DNA of 7,524 nt from Chloroflexota bacterium (GCA_008501785.1 QQUD01000316.1:1-7524), one strand, 5' to 3'; numbered from the stretch's first letter, positions 1 through 6,495 are shown. The notes: generated from the sequence alone by a model not told the origin. Made by a program: numbers and translations.

Positions 1-117
1 ATATGGTTAATAACGGAGGTTATCAGCAAACAGATGCGATTCCTCTCGAGTGGTAGCCTGTAAGGTATGCAATTGTTGCTTCTCTCATAAAGTGGTCTCT
101 TGTGTCAAGGATGTTAA
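1..117. other. Non-coding left edge
   Basis: No coding signal is visible here. All three forward frames are closed by stops (for example 7-9, 54-56, 61-63 and 115-117), and the short reverse frames resemble nothing I recognise. ABC ATPase-like sequence begins only after the stop at 115-117, so this stretch lies where the body of that ATPase gene would be expected. It may be unrelated DNA joined to the remnant by deletion or rearrangement. I see no transposon ends or target-site duplications within the window. Confidence 0.5.
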
Positions 118-255
118 CTACACCCCTACCTGGATGAATATGGCCAGACCATCCTCAGCATCCAACGCCGCGAAACCAATTTAGAGGAGCTGTTCCTGTC
201 ACTAATTGAAGGAAACACGTCTCATGATGCAATCCTATCATCTCATTCAAGCTGA
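118..255 (+). pseudogene. 3' remnant of an ABC-2 exporter ATP-binding protein
   Basis: The frame reads LHPYLDEYGQTILSIQRRET, continues NLEELFLSLIEGNTS and ends at TGA 253-255. ATPases that pair with ABC-2 permeases typically end this way: a small C-terminal domain closing with a 'LE(E/D)(L/V)FL' motif shortly before the stop. Only about 45 codons remain. There is a stop at 115-117 in the same frame, no start codon, and no Walker A, signature or Walker B motif upstream within the window. The frame overlaps the start of the permease at 224, as expected for a translationally coupled ATPase-permease pair. I read it as the tail of a gene truncated by a deletion or rearrangement near position 117. 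An upstream frameshift is less likely because no frame of 1-117 shows ATPase sequence. The family call rests on a short stretch, so certainty is moderate. Confidence 0.55.
209..213 (+). promoter_or_regulatory. Shine-Dalgarno site that sets the permease start
   Basis: AAGGA lies 10 nt upstream of the ATG at 224 (a second ATG follows at 227). A TTG at 206 in the same frame has no comparable site before it, and using it would put this purine run inside the gene. The site therefore favours ATG 224. Confidence 0.5.
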
Positions 256-1018
256 AATAACGAAGCTGATCCGTATCGAGCGGTCTTATTGGGTTTCTCT
301 GCTGGCAGACCAGCTCTTTTTTGTGCTCGGCTTTTTGATCGTCACCGGGGTTTTCGATCTGGTCACCGATGGAAACTTCGACCGCTGGGCGCGATTGTCA
401 GCGTTGATTGGCTATTTGACCTGGCGAGTGGCTGGTGGCTGCATGGCGGAAACGGCCGTTTCCGTAGCCGATGATGCTCAATTCGGCACACTGGAGCAGG
501 TATGGATGAGCGGCGAATCTGTGAGTCTGATTCTCTTTGCTCGCAGCTGCACATTCATCCTCTATTACACCCTGCGCGTGATTTTGATGGCGCTGATCAT
601 CATGCCGCTGCTGCGTATCCCCGTGATTATCATGCCGGGAAGCATCGTTATCTATCTGCTGACCGTCGGCAGCGCTTTCGGCCTGGCCTTTGCCATCACT
701 GGCCTGCACTTGATTACCAAAAACGTGGAGTCGATCACCATGCCGCTGGCTACCGCGCTCCTCTTTTTCAGCGGCGCGTTGTCTTCATTAGAGGGCATTC
801 CCATCCTGTACCAAGCTAGTCGCTTCTTGCCGCTTTCCATCGGCATTGATTTGCTGCGGAAGATGCTGGTGGAGGGTGCAGATTTTTGGCAGATTGCCGT
901 CAGCAGCGATTTTTATAGTCTGGTTGTGAATACGGCCGTTTACCTCATCATCGGCCTATTCATACTAAAATGGGCCGGCAACAAAGCTAGACATGCAGGC
1001 ACGCTGGGACACTATTAA
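224..1018 (+). CDS. ABC-2 type exporter permease subunit
   Basis: An integral membrane protein of 264 residues, the usual size for ABC-2 half-transporter permeases that carry drugs, polysaccharides or other substrates out across the inner membrane. About six hydrophobic segments are visible, roughly at residues 26-44, 58-72, 100-130, 138-162, 170-187 and 233-250. GTLEQVWMSG at 88-97 is the family's cytoplasmic coupling-region motif ('GTLE..'), and the FSGAL...P...FLPLSIGIDLLR pattern at 182-212 is the typical last-third motif. The C-terminus GTLGHY resembles the GTLSTY end of the next gene, so the two are paralogues. Start ATG 224 is chosen over TTG 206 because of the AAGGA at 209-213. The frame looks intact, but the upstream ATPase is reduced to a tail and the downstream permease has a stop, so it may be non-functional in practice. 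Its substrate cannot be inferred. Confidence 0.85.
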   Translation: MMQSYHLIQAEITKLIRIERSYWVSLLADQLFFVLGFLIVTGVFDLVTDGNFDRWARLSALIGYLTWRVAGGCMAETAVSVADDAQFGTLEQVWMSGESVSLILFARSCTFILYYTLRVILMALIIMPLLRIPVIIMPGSIVIYLLTVGSAFGLAFAITGLHLITKNVESITMPLATALLFFSGALSSLEGIPILYQASRFLPLSIGIDLLRKMLVEGADFWQIAVSSDFYSLVVNTAVYLIIGLFILKWAGNKARHAGTLGHY

Positions 1019-1680
1019 CCGATGAAACAGTTACCACACCTTTTCCTCAATGAACTACGCCGGATGCGCACGCTCTGGTGGTCGTATCGTGTTAGTGCAG
1101 TCAGCTCGCTGCTGCTGCATGTCGCTATCTTTCCGATTCTGATGCTGCTTTTCTAGAACCTGGCAGACCGGCACGGTGCATCTTATGGTCCCGGACGACA
1201 GTTGGATTCTCTACTTGGCTTTCTGGTCTGGTATCTATGTATGAAGCTGCTGGCCGCTATGCCACGCATGATTGAGGAAGAATCGCGGATGGGTACATTG
1301 GCTATGCTGTTTTTATCACCCTGGTCGCTTCTGCAAATTGTGCTGCTGCGCACGGCCGTTTTGGCCCTGCGTTATTTTGGGGAAACGGCCGTTCTTGCCC
1401 TCCTCCTGACAACCATTCTCAAGCTCCCGCTGCTGCTCACGCCGCTTTCCTGGCTGATCATTCTCCTCACCCTGGTGGGTACAGCCGGTATCGGGTTGGC
1501 CCTGACCGGATTGGCGTTGGTATACAAATCTGTCGGTCCGGTAGTCACGCTGTTTTCCAATCTTGCCCTGTTGATTTCCGGCGCACTTATTCCCATTCAT
1601 TCAATGTCAACCGTTTTTACGGCGTTGAAATTCACGTTTCCCACCGTTTGGGGGATTGAGCTGCTGCGACAAACGGCCGT
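447..1680. repeat. Five copies of the palindromic 8-mer ACGGCCGT
   Basis: Exact copies lie at 452-459, 932-939, 1352-1359, 1385-1392 and 1673-1680, with a sixth at 6262-6269. The first is the centre of a perfect 18-bp palindrome, CGGAAACGGCCGTTTCCG, at 447-464. Most copies are flanked by A on the left and T on the right, giving an (A)AACGGCCGTT(T)-like consensus. In the two permease genes all five copies are read as Thr-Ala-Val. The copy at 6262 is read in a different frame (Asn-Gly-Arg), so the constraint is probably on the DNA rather than the protein. Random expectation for one 8-mer in this length, assuming equal base frequencies, is about 0.1. It resembles the highly iterated palindromes known in some phyla, such as HIP1 in cyanobacteria; its function is unknown. 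Confidence 0.7.
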
Positions 1681-1810
1681 ATCGTCATCCGGATCCATTT
1701 TTCTGCCTGGTCTCTTTTTCCAAACCATCCTTTTTTACTGCATTGGCGTTTGGGTATTCACCTATGCTCTCACACAAACCCGCCGTCAGGGAACCCTCAG
1801 TACTTACTGA
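1022..1810 (+). pseudogene. Second ABC-2 permease, interrupted by an in-frame TAG
   Basis: A frame beginning ATG 1022, 3 nt after the stop of the preceding permease, runs to TGA 1808-1810. It would encode 262 residues, matching its neighbour's 264, but codon 45 is TAG (1154-1156). The first 44 codons read MKQLPHLFLNELRRMRTLWW and then a hydrophobic segment, as expected for a permease N-terminus with its first membrane helix. After the TAG the same frame continues with family motifs: RMGTLAMLFLSP (equivalent to GTLEQVWMSG in the first permease), LLISGALIPI, FPTVWGIELLRQ, and the C-terminus RRQGTLSTY. A product restarted at TTG 1202 would have 202 residues and lack the first helix, and I see no good ribosome-binding site before 1202. 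The simplest reading is a recent nonsense mutation in the partner subunit of a heterodimeric exporter. A sequencing error or amber readthrough is possible but unsupported. Confidence 0.75.
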
Positions 1811-1897
1811 TGCAACCGTCAGTGGTCATCTACAATGTGTTTCCTGGCCTTAGTGAGTTGCGAGGGAGGTTAGGATGAAAAAAGGGCGTATTTCTCC

Positions 1898-1922
1898 TGG
1901 CCAAAAGCGCAGGTTTTGGTCA
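1898..1922 (-). terminator. Possible terminator hairpin at the convergent operon ends
   Basis: TGGCCAAAA (1898-1906) and TTTTGGTCA (1914-1922) pair as a 9-bp stem with one G-T pair and a 7-nt loop. The stem overlaps the stop codon of the ATPase gene read on the minus strand. No T-run directly follows the stem on either strand; on the minus strand a run of six T (complement of 1878-1883) comes about 14 nt later. The convergent position suits a bidirectional terminator, but the stem is AT-rich and the T-run is displaced, so this is tentative. The rest of 1811-1919 shows no recognisable gene. Confidence 0.3.
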
Positions 1923-2597
1923 AGGAACCGCCACACGTCCATCTTGTAAATGAAATACTGTATCCGCCAATGTGTCCACAGTCAGATCATGTGTGGCAAT
2001 GAGAAAGGTTGTCCCTTCGTCATCAGCAATCTGGCGAAAAAGCCGCAAAACTTGCTGCCCTGTGGCTGAATCCAATTCACCTGTCGGCTCATCGGCCAGT
2101 ATCACTTTAGGGTTGGGGGCAATGGCCCGCGCAATAGCTACCCGCTGCTGCTGTCCACCAGACAACTCGTATGGACGATGATTCATCCACTTACCCAGTC
2201 CTACCAGCCGCAATATTTCCTTTGTGCGTTCATGCCGTTCCTGGTGGGGCGTGTTGGTTAATCTCAGCATCAGGTCTACATTCTCGAAGGCAGAATATGT
2301 GGGCAGCAGCGCATGTGATTGGAAGACAAAACCGATTTGATGCCGCCGCACATGCACAAGTCTAGCCTCCGACATTTGGGTTATCTCATCGTTTCCCAGC
2401 CATATGCGCCCGGAGGTGGGGCGATCCAATCCTCCGATACAATTGAGTAGTGTTGTCTTTCCAGAGCCAGAGCGACCCCGCAGGACAATTACTTGCCCAG
2501 CTCTTACTGTCAATGTGACATTCTGTAGCGCAGGTACCTTACGGTGGCCCATGTGATAAGTACGACATAATTCCTGTACACGAATAATCTCATTCAT
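1920..2597 (-). CDS. LolD/MacB-type ABC transporter ATP-binding protein
   Basis: A 225-residue cytoplasmic ATPase of the LolD/MacB (MJ0796-like) class, which powers FtsX-type permeases in lipoprotein release, peptide or drug export, and related mechanotransmission. All nucleotide-binding motifs are intact: Walker A GRSGSGKTT (41-49), Q-loop Gln93 in FVFQ, signature LSGGQQQR (145-152), Walker B VILADE (165-170, catalytic Glu170) followed by the class-typical PTGELDS, and switch His203 in ATHD. The GGLDRPTSG stretch (55-63) is also typical of the class. The ATG lies 8 nt after the stop of the solute-binding lipoprotein gene with no clear Shine-Dalgarno site, so translation is probably coupled. 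It is the last gene of the minus-strand run, and no cognate permease follows it. It resembles the other ATPase of the operon (5479-6471) but lacks the C-terminal extra domain. The class call is firm; partner and substrate are unknown. Confidence 0.93.
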   Translation of the reverse strand: MNEIIRVQELCRTYHMGHRKVPALQNVTLTVRAGQVIVLRGRSGSGKTTLLNCIGGLDRPTSGRIWLGNDEITQMSEARLVHVRRHQIGFVFQSHALLPTYSAFENVDLMLRLTNTPHQERHERTKEILRLVGLGKWMNHRPYELSGGQQQRVAIARAIAPNPKVILADEPTGELDSATGQQVLRLFRQIADDEGTTFLIATHDLTVDTLADTVFHLQDGRVAVP

Positions 2598-2605
2598 ATG
2601 ATGTT

Positions 2606-5353
2606 TTATTTTTCGTCGGCAGTTTCGATTAAAAAAGCAGGTACGGTATCATCCACCTCATCAAGGCAGGTGCGTTGCGCATTTTGATCTTCCAGAGCGT
2701 CTCGGGCAATGATGCAGTCGCGATAATCGTCGGCCTTTGCCTGTACATTTACTAGCGCTTCTTCCACTGATACATCTACCATTATAATCTGATTGTAGGC
2801 ATATGATTGCCACCAGAAGAAGCCAGTTTTTAACCAGTTAGCGCGAGAGTTTAGATGTGGTAATGTTGACGAATCAGTAATGCCTTCGATGCTAGCAAGA
2901 TTAGCTGCCGCTTGCTCGGTACCTACCGCTTGTATGTATGCTGCTGATTCAGCAATGCTACGCCTACTTGGAATGGTGTTGCCATAATTGCCTATCTTTG
3001 GTTGCCCACTTAGGAATTTGACCCATTCCCAACATGCTTGTCGCTGTGTAGTATTGGAAGATATGAAATAACCTGTCGCCTGGCTGGAAGCAACAGCCAT
3101 CCCGTCTGGTTTAACTGGCAGTGACACAATTCCCAAGTTTAATTCCTCTAGACTGATTTCAGGATAGTTTTGGAATCCTTGGTCGCTCCACATGGCGGCG
3201 TGACCGTTTTCAATTAGAGTTTTGCGTTCTTCCCCTATTCCGATTCCTGTGTTGTCGATGCTGGTGATGAAGATAGGCTTTATGTTCAATTCAGAAGTTA
3301 GACTAGTAAACCAGCGCATTGCTTCTACTGTATCAGGGTGCGTGAATGTTAACCGTGGTGGATCAATGCTTTCATCTAGAAAATGTGCCCCCAGCCTATT
3401 TAGAAATATTACTAGATCATTGATTTCAAATTCTTGTGGCACATAGCCATACTGCTTTGTTGCAGAATCATCACCAAAGGTGAGCATAATTGTTGTTTCT
3501 CTGAAGTCATCAGTTGTCCAATTCGCTTTAGGATAAGGAACTCCAGCTATATCAAACAGCTCTTTATTATAGAAGATCACAGGAATATTCATTTCTGCGG
3601 GTAGTCCCCACAATTGTCCCTGATATGAAAATTGCTCAATAGCAGACGTATAAAAATCATCCTTGTCCAGTTCTAGGTCTGCATCCAGAAATGGCTCGAT
3701 GCTCAAAATAGCTGCCCGCTCCATCTTACCGGTAGCATTTCCAGACCATTGCATACAATCTGATGTGGTAGCTGCGTCGCGCAGAGTAATTAAGCCGTTG
3801 CCAAAATCAGGCGTTTTTATCTCGATCAGAATGTCGGGACGTTGCTCTTGAAATTTATTCGCCAGGTCACGATATGATTGCAGGTCGTTGGGATCGGTGC
3901 TAATCATAAACTCAATTGTGACTGCTCTTTCTTGCACAGCCGTTTCTTCTGGAGTAGAAATAACAATTTCAACAGCCTCTGTCCCTTCTTCCTCCGCGAG
4001 AAAGTCGGCAATCTCTGTTTCTGCCTGTAATTGTGCTTCTGCCATTGCTTCTGCAACTGGTTGACCTTCAAATAAGACGTTATTTGTGGCATCAAAAATT
4101 GCTCTATACCCCGGTACAAATCGATTAAAGTAGGAGTGATCTAATGCGTATTGCAAAACATTACCCAGTTCCGGATCGATCCTATCCCAGAAGCCATCCG
4201 CTTCTGCCACAGAGCGGTTGGCGGGGATACCTGTAACAGGTAACTGCTGACTAAGGAAATTGAGCCAGCGCCATGCCGCTTGAGGATGATTTGTACCTGC
4301 ACTCACAACATACCCGTTAACATAAATTTGAGTTGTATGATCACCAGGCGAATCAACTGGGAAAGGTACAACACCTACATTCATTTGATTACTACGATAT
4401 GGCCACCATCCTGACGTTTCCGACCACATTGCTGCCTTCCCACCGTCAATCAATTCAAATTCCGATGGAATGGAAAAAGCATCCGACGATTTTAAATTGG
4501 GAGCTACGTTATGCAGCAAATAGAGGTCCACATACCATTGCAGAGCATCCATTACTTCCGGCTGATCAAATTTTGGTGCAGGCGGGTTGGTTGTAGTATC
4601 GATAATCGGGCCGCTGCGTGGAACGACAAACTCAATGGGGTTACGTGCTGATTGTACGATTCCCCATTGAACAACTTGATCTCCTTCCTGGACGGTAGTT
4701 GCCTTAGCTGCTGACAGTAAATCATCCCATGACCAGCCTGCCTGCGGATAATCTAGACTAACGGTATCAAAAGCATCTTTATTGTAAAAAATAAGTGAAA
4801 AGCTAATATTGGTTGGTAGTCCCCAAAAATTACCAGTAGACTCAAAATATTCCAAAGCGTTTGGATAGAAATTATTTCGGTCGAATGTAGGATCGGCTTC
4901 CATAAGGGGGTGTAAATTTAGAAGAAGCTTGGGGGAACTACCAGAGAAACTTATAGCTTGTGCGGGAACAATGTCTGCTGCTGACACGAGAAGCTCAGAG
5001 GCATCCTCAGGCCACATTGCTACTTCACTCGAACCTAGTCCAAGCGTTTCTTCTAGCGAAACCATTTTGATTTCAATTCCCGGATTTTCAATCTCAAATG
5101 TCTCAATGAGGTCGCGATAGCTACCCAATTCCCAATCGTAAGCGATCATGCGCAGGATAATGGTATCGTCTTCGTTAACAAATGTCGTTTTCTCGCCGGT
5201 GGTGTTTTCAACAGAGTTCGATCCTGTGTTGCCTGTGGATTCTATGGTAGGCATAATCGTTGTGGCTGCTGGCCTGCCAGCCTCTTTGTTGCCGCTACAG
5301 GAAACTAGTAACAACAGTAGGAGCAATAAGAACTTTTTAGTGACGTAATGCAT
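2606..5353 (-). CDS. Lipoprotein with two tandem family-1 solute-binding domains
   Basis: 915 residues, roughly twice the length of a MalE-like extracellular solute-binding protein. The N-terminus is a lipoprotein signal: KK at 6-7, a run of eight leucines (9-16) and lipobox LVSC with lipidated Cys19. A Thr/Ser/Asn-rich linker follows (about 25-60). Two homologous domains come next, about 62-450 and 478-880. Paired landmarks show the duplication: SYRDL at 78 and 493, (F/L)WGLP at 176 and 581, IFYNK at 188 and 593, a YP about 14 residues after each IFYNK, and AAMWS at 307 and 719. The joining segment (451-477) is acidic. Both halves keep the 'nFYp.A...f...G..WGLP.....-.IFYNK..FD' core of sugar-type binding proteins. 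Domain 1 has no cysteine, whereas the second half has Cys533, 774, 880 and 896. The ATG is preceded by a good Shine-Dalgarno site. GC content is visibly lower than in neighbouring genes. No MalF/MalG permease is nearby; both adjoining genes are LolD/MacB-type ATPases. Ligand unknown; a sensor or anchoring role is as possible as uptake. Confidence 0.9.
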   Translation of the reverse strand: MHYVTKKFLLLLLLLLVSCSGNKEAGRPAATTIMPTIESTGNTGSNSVENTTGEKTTFVNEDDTIILRMIAYDWELGSYRDLIETFEIENPGIEIKMVSLEETLGLGSSEVAMWPEDASELLVSAADIVPAQAISFSGSSPKLLLNLHPLMEADPTFDRNNFYPNALEYFESTGNFWGLPTNISFSLIFYNKDAFDTVSLDYPQAGWSWDDLLSAAKATTVQEGDQVVQWGIVQSARNPIEFVVPRSGPIIDTTTNPPAPKFDQPEVMDALQWYVDLYLLHNVAPNLKSSDAFSIPSEFELIDGGKAAMWSETSGWWPYRSNQMNVGVVPFPVDSPGDHTTQIYVNGYVVSAGTNHPQAAWRWLNFLSQQLPVTGIPANRSVAEADGFWDRIDPELGNVLQYALDHSYFNRFVPGYRAIFDATNNVLFEGQPVAEAMAEAQLQAETEIADFLAEEEGTEAVEIVISTPEETAVQERAVTIEFMISTDPNDLQSYRDLANKFQEQRPDILIEIKTPDFGNGLITLRDAATTSDCMQWSGNATGKMERAAILSIEPFLDADLELDKDDFYTSAIEQFSYQGQLWGLPAEMNIPVIFYNKELFDIAGVPYPKANWTTDDFRETTIMLTFGDDSATKQYGYVPQEFEINDLVIFLNRLGAHFLDESIDPPRLTFTHPDTVEAMRWFTSLTSELNIKPIFITSIDNTGIGIGEERKTLIENGHAAMWSDQGFQNYPEISLEELNLGIVSLPVKPDGMAVASSQATGYFISSNTTQRQACWEWVKFLSGQPKIGNYGNTIPSRRSIAESAAYIQAVGTEQAAANLASIEGITDSSTLPHLNSRANWLKTGFFWWQSYAYNQIIMVDVSVEEALVNVQAKADDYRDCIIARDALEDQNAQRTCLDEVDDTVPAFLIETADEK

Positions 5354-5358
5354 AAATT

Positions 5359-5364
5359 TCCTCT
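5359..5364 (-). promoter_or_regulatory. Shine-Dalgarno site of the tandem SBP gene
   Basis: On the minus strand, AGGAAATTT within AAAGAGGAAATTT runs directly into the ATG. The AGAGGA core is 5 nt from the start codon. This is the clearest ribosome-binding site in the minus-strand operon and supports independent translation after the 125-nt gap. Confidence 0.6.
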
Positions 5365-5373
5365 TTAAGAACT

Positions 5374-5392
5374 AGATAGGGGTGAGCTATCT
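5374..5392 (-). promoter_or_regulatory. Inverted repeat in the leader of the tandem SBP gene (proximal)
   Basis: AGATAG (5374-5379) and CTATCT (5387-5392) form a perfect 6-bp inverted repeat with a 7-nt spacer, about 20 nt upstream of the SBP start codon. In RNA it would be a small hairpin just before the Shine-Dalgarno site; in DNA it could be an operator half-site pair. Short and AT-rich, so chance is possible. Confidence 0.3.
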
Positions 5393-5398
5393 GAATAT

Positions 5399-5424
5399 AG
5401 GTGAATGATAATATGCTTTCACCT
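5399..5424 (-). promoter_or_regulatory. Inverted repeat in the leader of the tandem SBP gene (distal)
   Basis: AGGTGAA (5399-5405) and TTCACCT (5418-5424) form a perfect 7-bp inverted repeat around a 12-nt AT-rich core. On the minus strand the core contains TATTAT, a weak -10-like element, but I see no convincing -35 box at the right distance. The arrangement (dyad around a -10-like core) would suit an operator. The rest of the gap 5354-5478 holds no gene and no good terminator. Confidence 0.35.
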
Positions 5425-5478
5425 TAAGAAACTGTATCTATCAACTTTCCGAATACACTAGTGGCATAGCATAATTCT

Positions 5479-6471
5479 TCACTTTTGATGTCGCCAGCGC
5501 CGCCAAAAGGGTACGGAAACAGATGATGGTGGTTGTTTATTAGAGGTGGTAAAAATGGACGTATCTTCATTATTTCCATTCTCGCTTACTATTGGCTTAA
5601 TCAGGATGCCGGTGTTTGTTGCTTCCAATATCACTCGATTGCCAATATCCATGTGCTTCCGCAAATCGGGTGGGATTTGTAAACGACCTGCCCCATCCAC
5701 AACTACGTGTTCTTCAAAATGCGTGTGTAAGTCTTCGTCATTTGCACTTTGCACCAGCGCCGCTTCGATATCTGCCACCCGGCGTATTGTTTCGCTGCTG
5801 GTACGACCATCTCGAATCGTTAATACCCGATCCACTTTATGTGCAACCTGTGGGTCATGGGTGACAATAATCGTCGTCAATCCATATTGGGCATTCATTT
5901 GACGAAGCAGCGTTAAAACCTCGCTTGCCGTTGCAGAATCCAATTCCCCGGTCGGCTCATCGGCCAGCAGCAGTGTAGGCTTGTTTGCCAATGCCACGGC
6001 GATAGCTACCCGTTGTTGCTGACCCCCCGAGAGCTGCGCAAGCTTGTGCTCGCGATGCTCCCATAAACCCACGGCATGCAGCAGTTCTGCAGTCCATGCC
6101 CGTTTTTTACCCCAGCTCGTACCGGCGATAGACATGGGTAGCATCACATTATCTTGTGCGGATAGATACGGAATCAGGTTGCGTGCCGTTTGCTGCCATA
6201 CAAACCCCACTTCACGACGACGATAGGTGTCCAGGTCAGTATCGGATGTTTTGAGCAAGTTACGGCCGTTTACCGCCACCTGTCCAGCTGATGGTCTGTC
6301 CAACCCGCCAATGATATTCAACAGCGTGCTTTTTCCCGAACCGGACGCCCCCACAATGCCCAGAATCTCTCCAGCTTGTACCGTCAGGTCCAACCCTTGC
6401 AAGGCCACTACCTCTAGGCTGGCAACCTTATATATCTTGACCAAATTCTCGCAAACAATTAATGGTTCCAT
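5479..6471 (-). CDS. LolD/MacB-type ABC ATPase fused to an AbrB/SpoVT-like domain
   Basis: 330 residues from ATG 6471, about 100 longer than a normal LolD/MacB ATPase. The N-terminal ATPase is complete: Walker A GASGSGKST (41-49), Q-loop Gln93/Gln94, signature LSGGQQQR (147-154), Walker B LLLADE (167-172, catalytic Glu172) with PTGELDS, and switch His205 in VTHD. After a charged linker, residues about 253-295 read VVVDGAGRLQIPPDLRKHMD, then IGNRVILEA...GILIKPI. This is the characteristic pattern of the swapped-hairpin AbrB/SpoVT fold ('GR..IP..lR..l.I..Gd.v.......g.l.i.p'). The C-terminus ends in a Ser-rich stretch and a basic aromatic tail, FWRRWRHQK. A GTG at 6486 in frame would add five residues; neither start has a good Shine-Dalgarno site. 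I prefer the ATG because MEPLIVCENLVKIYK matches where this class usually begins. The gene lies 78 nt after the HlyD-like adaptor gene, fitting a MacA-MacB-like pair, but with no permease domain of its own. The extra domain may bind DNA or help dimerise the ATPase. Confidence 0.92.
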   Translation of the reverse strand: MEPLIVCENLVKIYKVASLEVVALQGLDLTVQAGEILGIVGASGSGKSTLLNIIGGLDRPSAGQVAVNGRNLLKTSDTDLDTYRRREVGFVWQQTARNLIPYLSAQDNVMLPMSIAGTSWGKKRAWTAELLHAVGLWEHREHKLAQLSGGQQQRVAIAVALANKPTLLLADEPTGELDSATASEVLTLLRQMNAQYGLTTIIVTHDPQVAHKVDRVLTIRDGRTSSETIRRVADIEAALVQSANDEDLHTHFEEHVVVDGAGRLQIPPDLRKHMDIGNRVILEATNTGILIKPIVSENGNNEDTSIFTTSNKQPPSSVSVPFWRRWRHQK

Positions 6472-6495
6472 AAATTTATGCGACACAAATAAAAG

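Noticed and set aside
206..223. TTG start extending the first permease by six residues
   Set aside because: The AAGGA ribosome-binding site at 209-213 lies inside this extension and points to ATG 224.
1202..1810. A shorter, intact permease starting at TTG 1202
   Set aside because: It would lack the first membrane segment, has no ribosome-binding site, and the same frame upstream (1022-1153) is clearly the missing N-terminus.
3904..4119. A 71-residue minus-strand reading frame rich in Lys and Gln
   Set aside because: It is an out-of-frame shadow of the SBP gene on the same strand, with no ribosome-binding site or recognisable motif.
4333..4596. An 87-residue plus-strand reading frame antisense to the SBP gene
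   Set aside because: The opposite strand encodes well-conserved SBP sequence; this frame shows no family motif and no ribosome-binding site.
2606..5353. Two SBP genes merged by an assembly or frame error
   Set aside because: The frame is continuous with a designed-looking acidic linker, only one lipoprotein signal exists, and the two halves are too diverged to be an assembly duplication.
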